From an uncultured Ruminococcus sp. (GTDB taxonomy: Bacteria > Bacillota > Clostridia > Oscillospirales > Ruminococcaceae), in contig CAJTWE010000029.1 of assembly GCA_910579955.1 (NCBI GenBank), positions 1 to 30,314 on the forward strand: a DNA stretch of 30,314 nt, read 5' to 3'. The notes beneath the pieces are model-generated. The model saw only the letters and a program-made list of their open reading frames with translations. It did not search any database and was not told the origin of the DNA. Position numbers and translations under genes: made by a program. Below are positions 26,009 to 30,314 of the stretch, piece by piece. Numbering within the stretch: the stretch's first letter is position 1; every line of letters starts with the position of its first letter.

Positions 26009-26875
26009 ATGGGTGTATCACAATGGTGGCTGTATGATCTTGTAGTAATAGCAATAGCTGTTCTTTGTATATGGAGCGGTTTAAGTGGCGGCGTGCTCAA
26101 ATCATGCGGTAGTCTTGTAGTTGGAATAGTTTCATGTATAGTTGCTGGCTGGTTTTCTGGTTCTATATCTGAATCAATTTATGATTCGTTTTTGAAACAG
26201 AGCGTTCAAAGCACTATTTCGCAAAAGCTCAGTGAAGTAGATATTACTGATAATATAAGAAGTGAGCTGGAAAATAATGGCATATATCTGTCTCTTGATA
26301 ATGAACAGATAGCAGATATTATTGATGGCGTAAGAAGTCAGGATTCTGCAATGCAGCAGGCAGCTGCAATGTTTGGAATAAACACAGATGAGATTGATAA
26401 AGAGCTTGGAGAAGCTGTAAATTATGCTATTGAGACTCATGGAGACATTATACCTGATTGGGCTGAAAAAGCTGTTTCTAATGGAAATGGTAAAATTAAA
26501 ATAGATTCAGCTGCCGATGTGGCAGTTGCAATTCTCAGAGATGACTATACTCGTGCTGCTTCTGAAATAGAAAATTCCTATCTAAGACCTGCTGTGATTG
26601 GCTTATTAAGAACGATAGTGTTTATATGTTTAGCTGCTCTGTTGTCTTCAATTCTCAGGACAATGCTGCTTGTACTGCCAAATAAAAGAAACAGCATTAT
26701 GGGTACTGCTGTGGGTGCAGCGTTTGGAGCGGCAAAAGCTGCTTTGTATCTGTATCTTTTAGTTTTGCTTGTAAGATGCATTTCATCAATGCAAAGCGGT
26801 GAGTATCCGTTTTACAGTAATAAAACGATAAATCAAACTTATTTGTTCCGCATATTCTATGATATGTGGAAGTGA
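26009..26875 (+). CDS. CvpA-like membrane protein with extended central domain
   Basis: Membrane protein of 288 aa. Two N-terminal helices (about 8-27 and 31-50, with the GLSGGVLKSCGSL turn typical of CvpA), a soluble middle of about 135 residues, then helices at about 192-216 and 226-260 (RNSIMGTAVGAAFGAAKAAL resembles the G-x-x-x-G helix of CvpA). Family CvpA proteins are about 160-180 aa and are linked to colicin V production and envelope stress. Here the central insert (TDNIRSELENNGIYLSL, SAMQQAAAMFGIN, DIIPDWAEKA) makes it longer, as in many clostridial members. ATG 26009 has AAGGAG, overlapping the previous stop, with only a 4-base gap. Exact function unknown. Confidence 0.75.
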   Translation: MGVSQWWLYDLVVIAIAVLCIWSGLSGGVLKSCGSLVVGIVSCIVAGWFSGSISESIYDSFLKQSVQSTISQKLSEVDITDNIRSELENNGIYLSLDNEQIADIIDGVRSQDSAMQQAAAMFGINTDEIDKELGEAVNYAIETHGDIIPDWAEKAVSNGNGKIKIDSAADVAVAILRDDYTRAASEIENSYLRPAVIGLLRTIVFICLAALLSSILRTMLLVLPNKRNSIMGTAVGAAFGAAKAALYLYLLVLLVRCISSMQSGEYPFYSNKTINQTYLFRIFYDMWK

Positions 26876-26906
26876 AGTTTTATCATATGGAAAGGTGAAT
26901 AAAAAT

Positions 26907-29249
26907 ATGATTTTATGCAGTAAATGTAAAAAAAGACCTGCTGTTGTATTTATAACATCTATGCAGGGTTCTCAAAGAAAAAATGAAGGCTTGTGTATGA
27001 TTTGCGCAAAGCAGATGAATATTCCACAGGTAACTGAGTATATGAAGCAGATGGGTATTTCTGATGACGAGCTTGAACAGATATCAGAACAGATGATGGA
27101 TCTGATGGACGGCGACAGCTTTGAAATGGGTGGCAGCGGTCTTATGCCTAATTTTCTTGAGGATATGATGAAGTCTGTTCAGGATTTAAAGGTAAAAGAT
27201 GATGATGAAACTGAATCTTCTGATATGCCTATTGAAATGCCTGATGGCGAATCACTTGAAAATAATCCTTTTGAATCCCTTTTTGGCAGAAAAAAAGGAG
27301 ATAAATCAAATAAAGATGGAAAGTCTAAACGTAAGAAAGAGCTGAAATTTCTGAAAAATTACTGTAATAATCTTAGCGAGCGTGCTGATGAGGGAAAGCT
27401 CGATGCAATTATTGGCAGAGATAAGGAAATATCACGTGTTATTCAGATACTTTCACGTCGTACTAAAAATAACCCCTGCCTGATAGGTGAACCGGGCGTA
27501 GGTAAGACAGCCATTGCAGAGGGAATTGCACAGCGTATAAGCAGCGGAAATGTTCCGTTTAACTTAAAAAATAAGAAAGTGTATCTGCTTGATCTTACAT
27601 CTCTTGTTGCAGGAACACAGTTTAGAGGTCAGTTTGAAAGCCGTGTAAAGGGTCTTGTATCAGAGGTCAAGCAAGAAGGAAACATAATTCTATTTATAGA
27701 TGAACTTCATAATCTGGTTGGTACAGGCAACTCAGAAGGTGCAATGAATGCTGCCAATATCTTAAAGCCAGCTCTTTCAAGAGGAGAGGTTCAGGTAATA
27801 GGTGCTACTACTTTTGAAGAATATAGAAAATATATAGAAAAGGATTCTGCTCTTGAAAGACGTTTTCAGCCTGTAACTGTTAATGAACCTACAGTTGAAG
27901 AAACAGTTGAGGTTCTTGACGGTATTAAGAAGTATTATGAAGCGTATCATCGTGTTCATGTTTCAAAATATATTGTACGTCTCTGTGCGAAGCTTTCCGA
28001 GCGTTATATTACAGATCGCTTTCTCCCTGATAAGGCAATAGACCTTCTTGATGAAAGCTGTGCATGCGCTTGTCTGCGTTCTCCTGAGATAGCAGAATAC
28101 GATTTGGCAGTTTCTGAACAGCTCAAACTTTTGGAAGAAGAAAAGGCTATTGAGGACGAAATGGAAATTGATTTTGAAAAGCTTGCTAAGGTAAAGGGAG
28201 AGCTTATCAAAATTAAGGATCGTATAGAAGTTCTTGCAAAGAAGCTCGAAGACGTAAACGTAACTGAAAATGATCTTGCGAAAGTTATTGAACTTTGGAC
28301 AGGAATTCCAGCTAATAAAATAGAACAATCCGAATTTTCTAAAATAGCAGATCTTGAAAATAAGTTAGGCGCTCGTATCATCGGTCAAGAAGAGGCTGTA
28401 CATGTTTTAAGCAATGCCATTAAGCGTACAAGGGTACAGCTCTCTGCACGTCGCAGACCTGCTTCATTCATATTCGTAGGCCCAACTGGTGTTGGTAAAA
28501 CAGAGCTTGTAAAGGTTCTTTCTGAAACTATGTTTGACTCCACAGAACCACTTATTCGTCTTGATATGACTGAATTTATGGAGAAACACTCTGTTGCAAG
28601 AATGATAGGTTCGCCTCCCGGATATGTCGGTTACGATGAGGCGGGACAGCTTACCGAAAAGGTACGCAGAAGACCTTATTCAGTAATTTTATTTGATGAA
28701 ATTGAAAAAGCTCATCCAGATGTTATGAACATACTAATGCAGATACTTGATGAGGGTAAAATAGACGATGCACAGGGAAGAACAGTAAGCTTTGAAAATA
28801 CGATTATTTGCATGACATCCAATGCAGGCTCTACAGATAAGAGTGTTGGTGTAGGTTTTAATCGTACGGCTACAGAGATAACAAAGGATCGTGCTATGAA
28901 GGCTTTGCGTGAATTTTTGCGTCCTGAGTTTATTAGTCGAATTGATGAGATTATTGTATTTAGAAACCTTGACATTAAGAATTTTGAAAAAATAGCAGCA
29001 CTCATGCTTGATGAAATGAAAGAGCCGCTCAGTGAAAAAAATATCACGCTTAGTTATGATGATTCTGCTCTGGAAATCATTGCCAAGGAATCGTATGGCA
29101 AGCCTTATGGAGCAAGAGATATAAGGCGTGTTATCCGTCAGGAGATAGAAGACAAGATTGCCAATATTATAATTGATAATAATGGAGATATTTCTTCTTT
29201 GAATATTTTTGCATCAGAAGATGGAAAGCTCGATGTGAAATTCAGTTAA
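26907..29249 (+). CDS. ClpE-like AAA+ unfoldase with N-terminal zinc finger
   Basis: Hsp100 ATPase expected to unfold proteins for ClpP. Start: ATG 26907, since AAAGGTGA lies about 9 bases upstream and the zinc finger begins at once; an in-frame ATG at 26859 lies inside the previous gene with no ribosome site. Protein of 780 aa. Cys4-Cys7 and Cys30-Cys33 form a McsA/ClpE-type zinc finger in place of the Clp-N repeats of ClpC. A polar linker covers about 95-150. AAA1: Walker A GEPGVGKT (194-201), Walker B LFIDELHNL. A UVR-like coiled segment lies near 411-448 (DFEKLAKVKGELIKIKDRIE). AAA2: Walker A GPTGVGKT (525-532), Walker B VILFDEIEKAHPD. The loop SVGVGFNR (about 645-652) carries the GF of the ClpP-docking motif. 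No CtsR box is visible; it seems to be read with the upstream genes. Confidence 0.9.
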   Translation: MILCSKCKKRPAVVFITSMQGSQRKNEGLCMICAKQMNIPQVTEYMKQMGISDDELEQISEQMMDLMDGDSFEMGGSGLMPNFLEDMMKSVQDLKVKDDDETESSDMPIEMPDGESLENNPFESLFGRKKGDKSNKDGKSKRKKELKFLKNYCNNLSERADEGKLDAIIGRDKEISRVIQILSRRTKNNPCLIGEPGVGKTAIAEGIAQRISSGNVPFNLKNKKVYLLDLTSLVAGTQFRGQFESRVKGLVSEVKQEGNIILFIDELHNLVGTGNSEGAMNAANILKPALSRGEVQVIGATTFEEYRKYIEKDSALERRFQPVTVNEPTVEETVEVLDGIKKYYEAYHRVHVSKYIVRLCAKLSERYITDRFLPDKAIDLLDESCACACLRSPEIAEYDLAVSEQLKLLEEEKAIEDEMEIDFEKLAKVKGELIKIKDRIEVLAKKLEDVNVTENDLAKVIELWTGIPANKIEQSEFSKIADLENKLGARIIGQEEAVHVLSNAIKRTRVQLSARRRPASFIFVGPTGVGKTELVKVLSETMFDSTEPLIRLDMTEFMEKHSVARMIGSPPGYVGYDEAGQLTEKVRRRPYSVILFDEIEKAHPDVMNILMQILDEGKIDDAQGRTVSFENTIICMTSNAGSTDKSVGVGFNRTATEITKDRAMKALREFLRPEFISRIDEIIVFRNLDIKNFEKIAALMLDEMKEPLSEKNITLSYDDSALEIIAKESYGKPYGARDIRRVIRQEIEDKIANIIIDNNGDISSLNIFASEDGKLDVKFS

Positions 29250-29263
29250 AAAAATTAAGTAGA

Positions 29264-29297
29264 AATTGGCATACTGCATATTTGCAGCATGCCAATT
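29264..29297 (+). terminator. Strong hairpin after the clpE-like gene, lacking a U-tract
   Basis: AATTGGCAT (29264-29272) pairs with ATGCCAATT (29289-29297), and the inner CTGCA/TGCAG pairs around a TATT loop with one mismatch between. The plus-strand tail is CTTAAAAAAAAATACC, so this is a poor intrinsic terminator by the usual rule. It may be a 3' end stabiliser or a termination site with a different mechanism. Confidence 0.5.
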
Positions 29298-29322
29298 CTT
29301 AAAAAAAAATACCAAAAAATGC

Positions 29323-29351
29323 TTGACAAATAATCGTACATGTGATATAAT
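29323..29351 (+). promoter_or_regulatory. Consensus promoter of the tRNA array
   Basis: TTGACA (29323-29328), 17-base spacer, TATAAT (29346-29351): a perfect sigma-A promoter, as often found before stable RNA genes. The first tRNA begins 32 bases after the -10. Confidence 0.9.
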
Positions 29352-29383
29352 AAATACTGTTGTGAGAGCAATAGATAAGAATT

Positions 29384-29457
<74 letters not shown>

Positions 29458-29461
29458 ATTT

Positions 29462-29538
29462 GCGCCTTTAACTCAGCTGGATAGAGTAACTGCCTTCTAA
29501 GCAGTAAGCCAATGGTTCGAATCCATTAAGGCGCGCCA
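29462..29538 (+). tRNA. tRNA-Arg (anticodon UCU), CCA encoded
   Basis: Acceptor GCGCCTT pairs with AAGGCGC; anticodon stem ACTGC/GCAGT holds loop CTTCTAA with TCT at 29496-29498; T-arm AATGG-TTCGAAT-CCATT; discriminator G and encoded CCA. All stems are perfect. It starts four bases after the tRNA-Gly CCA. Reads AGA/AGG, common arginine codons in this AT-rich genome. Confidence 0.97.
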
Positions 29539-29545
29539 AAAAAAT

Positions 29546-29564
29546 ACGTTCTTTTTTAGAACGT
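29546..29564 (+). other. Small hairpin between tRNA-Arg and tRNA-His
   Basis: ACGTTCT (29546-29552) pairs perfectly with AGAACGT (29558-29564) over a five-T loop. There is no following U-tract, so it is not a standard terminator. It may mark a processing site in the precursor or lower readthrough into tRNA-His. Confidence 0.5.
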
Positions 29565-29569
29565 TATAT

Positions 29570-29647
29570 GGTGGGTGTAGCTTAGTTGGTTAAAGCGTCG
29601 GATTGTGGTCCCGAAGATCGTGGGTTCGAATCCCATCTCCCACCCCA
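29570..29647 (+). tRNA. tRNA-His (anticodon GUG), CCA encoded, two stem mismatches
   Basis: The GTG anticodon is at 29605-29607 in loop TTGTGGT. G at 29570 faces discriminator C at 29644, the G-1:C73 identity pair of tRNA-His. T-arm GTGGG-TTCGAAT-CCCAT; CCA at 29645-29647. Odd: the acceptor stem GTGGGTG against CTCCCAC leaves T6 opposite T67 (29576/29638), and the anticodon stem TCGGA/CCCGA leaves A31 opposite C39 (29602/29610). It remains foldable, but it is less perfect than its two neighbours. Confidence 0.9.
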
Positions 29648-29677
29648 TCATGGTCATACAAAATAGATGACATGAAG

Positions 29678-29705
29678 AAAAAGCTCGAAATTTCGGGCTT
29701 TTTTT
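29678..29705 (+). terminator. Intrinsic terminator of the tRNA array
   Basis: GCTCGA (29683-29688) pairs with TCGGGC (29693-29698; one G-T pair), loop AATT, extended by a flanking A-run/T-run. The T-run at 29699-29705 gives a clear tail, 31 bases after the tRNA-His CCA. Confidence 0.85.
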
Positions 29706-29820
29706 CGTTTTTAGGTGCAAAAAAAGTGCTTGAAAAACCATAGATGACAAAGGGCGATTTTCTTATTGAAATGGGATTCGAACGCTGTAGTTATGATTTT
29801 AAGGCGAAAATAATCAAGGT

Positions 29821-29861
29821 AAAAAGCAGATTTGGAGAAAAAACTCTGAATCTGCTTTTTT
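29821..29861 (+). terminator. Intrinsic terminator with 12-bp perfect stem
   Basis: Bases 29821-29832 (AAAAAGCAGATT) pair with 29849-29860 (AATCTGCTTTTT); an inner GAG/CTC pairing closes an AAAAAA loop. A/T flanks on both sides make it usable in both directions. The transcript it ends is not known; no gene was found just upstream. Confidence 0.8.
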
Positions 29862-29879
29862 CATATATGTAGAAATTTG

Positions 29880-29919
29880 AAGGCGAGTTTTGTTGGTAAT
29901 GACGAAACTCGCCTTTTTT
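29880..29919 (+). terminator. Intrinsic terminator with 11-bp perfect stem
   Basis: AAGGCGAGTTT (29880-29890) pairs with AAACTCGCCTT (29905-29915), loop of 14 bases, then T-run to 29919. It begins only 19 bases after the preceding terminator. Confidence 0.85.
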
Positions 29920-30006
29920 GCTTTCCAGCGAAAGGAGTGATGCCTGGAGAAAGAAAAATAGAGGTGCATATGATTCAATATTTTAATGCAGAAAGGAGTC
30001 GTACAG

Positions 30007-30297
30007 ATGCCAAATCATGTGACAAATAAAATTCATCTGAGTGGTGACCAGAAGCGAATTGATGAACTTATGGAAGTAGTTCGCTATGAAAATCAGTCGC
30101 TGGGTACAATGGATTTCAATAAGATAATCCCCATGCCAGACAATATTTTTCGTGGCAGTCTTGGACAAAGAGAACTTCAGTTGTATGGCAAAAACAACTG
30201 GTATGACTGGTCAATTGCGAATTGGGGTTCAAAATGGAATAGCTTTTCGCCGCAGCCATTGGAGTCCTACGGTAAAATGTCAATAGGCAAAAAGTAA
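30007..30297 (+). CDS. Api92/DUF1281-like protein, short form
   Basis: Small protein of the Api92-like family (DUF1281, ferredoxin-like fold), known mainly from plasmids, phages and integrative conjugative elements; molecular role unknown. Visible family signs: MPNHVTNKIHLSG opening, the MDFNKIIPMPDNI motif near residues 37-49, and IANWGSKWNSF near 69-79. Start: ATG 30007 with AAAGGAG (29992-29998) eight bases upstream; an in-frame ATG at 29986 would place that ribosome site inside the gene. It has 96 aa. Family members normally continue after the W-G-x-K-W segment with a second conserved half, so this copy looks truncated, ending in a Lys-rich tail. The window stops 17 bases later, so what lies beyond is unknown. 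Confidence 0.7.
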   Translation: MPNHVTNKIHLSGDQKRIDELMEVVRYENQSLGTMDFNKIIPMPDNIFRGSLGQRELQLYGKNNWYDWSIANWGSKWNSFSPQPLESYGKMSIGKK

Positions 30298-30314
30298 AAA
30301 AACGAATGTGTAAA

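Larger units (their letters stand above)
29706..30006. other. Intergenic stretch between the tRNA array and an Api92-like gene
   Basis: About 300 bases with two further strong terminators (listed separately) and no convincing gene. An open frame of 42 codons (29744-29872) has no ribosome site and runs through a terminator hairpin, so I do not call it. At 29771-29783 there is a 13-base inverted copy of the tRNA-His T-arm. A 29-codon frame at 29940-30029 has AAAGGAG only two bases from its ATG and overlaps the next gene. No promoter with good hexamers is evident for the downstream gene. Confidence 0.6.

Noticed and set aside
29556..29750. Minus-strand frame containing MGFEPTIFGTT
   Set aside because: A false translation across the tRNA-His gene and its terminator.
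29744..29872. 42-codon frame starting MTKGDFLIEMGFE
   Set aside because: No ribosome site, and it passes through a strong terminator hairpin; more likely non-coding.
29940..30029. 29-codon frame MPGERKIEVHMIQ overlapping the Api92-like gene
   Set aside because: AAAGGAG is only two bases from the ATG and the inner ATG at 29970 has a 3-base gap; no family signal. A leader peptide cannot be fully excluded.

Overview
The window looks like a chromosome segment of a low-GC, anaerobic, gut-type Firmicute close to Ruminococcus (Oscillospiraceae). This is inferred from AT-rich codon use, a dockerin-bearing pectate lyase, a Gram-positive LPXTG-like surface adhesin, a DUF5711 protein, an archaeal-type phosphoglycerate mutase and an ECF transporter module beside truA. 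No rRNA or species marker is present, so the genus is an inference.

Layout. (1) Positions 2-5968 hold the 3' part of a very large wall-anchored adhesin: choice-of-anchor A region, seven SpaA-like modules, a long Thr/Ser stalk made of DNA repeats, and an APKTG sorting signal. Its start lies outside the window. (2) A bidirectional terminator separates it from a convergent, secreted PL1 pectate lyase with a CBM6-like module and a C-terminal dockerin. (3) An AEC-family permease (minus strand) and a small P-loop kinase-like protein (plus strand, strong promoter) are divergently placed. (4) A cofactor-independent phosphoglycerate mutase gene overlaps a two-TM sensor-like protein that lacks any output domain. 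(5) pheA (chorismate mutase/prephenate dehydratase) runs convergently on the minus strand.

(6) From 14221 to 29249 there is one 15 kb co-directional run of 13 genes with gaps of at most 56 bases: ruvC-ruvA-ruvB (Holliday junction processing), glmM (cell-wall precursor synthesis), an RlmI/K-like methyltransferase, ecfA1-ecfA2-ecfT (vitamin/metal uptake core), a YfhO-family membrane protein, truA, a DUF5711 protein, a CvpA-like membrane protein and a ClpE-like unfoldase with an N-terminal zinc finger. The only promoter I can place for it lies ahead of ruvC, but internal promoters cannot be excluded.

(7) A consensus promoter drives a three-gene tRNA array: Gly(UCC), Arg(UCU), His(GUG). The His gene has two non-Watson-Crick positions. 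(8) After it come three intrinsic terminators within about 240 bases and then a short Api92/DUF1281-like gene, a family typical of plasmids, phages and conjugative elements. The right edge may therefore be the start of an element integrated at the tRNA array. The parts of greatest interest are the adhesin stalk, the output-less sensor, the split ecf-truA cluster leading to the ClpE-like gene, and the tRNA-His/mobile-element junction. I did not find a clearly new multi-gene system.
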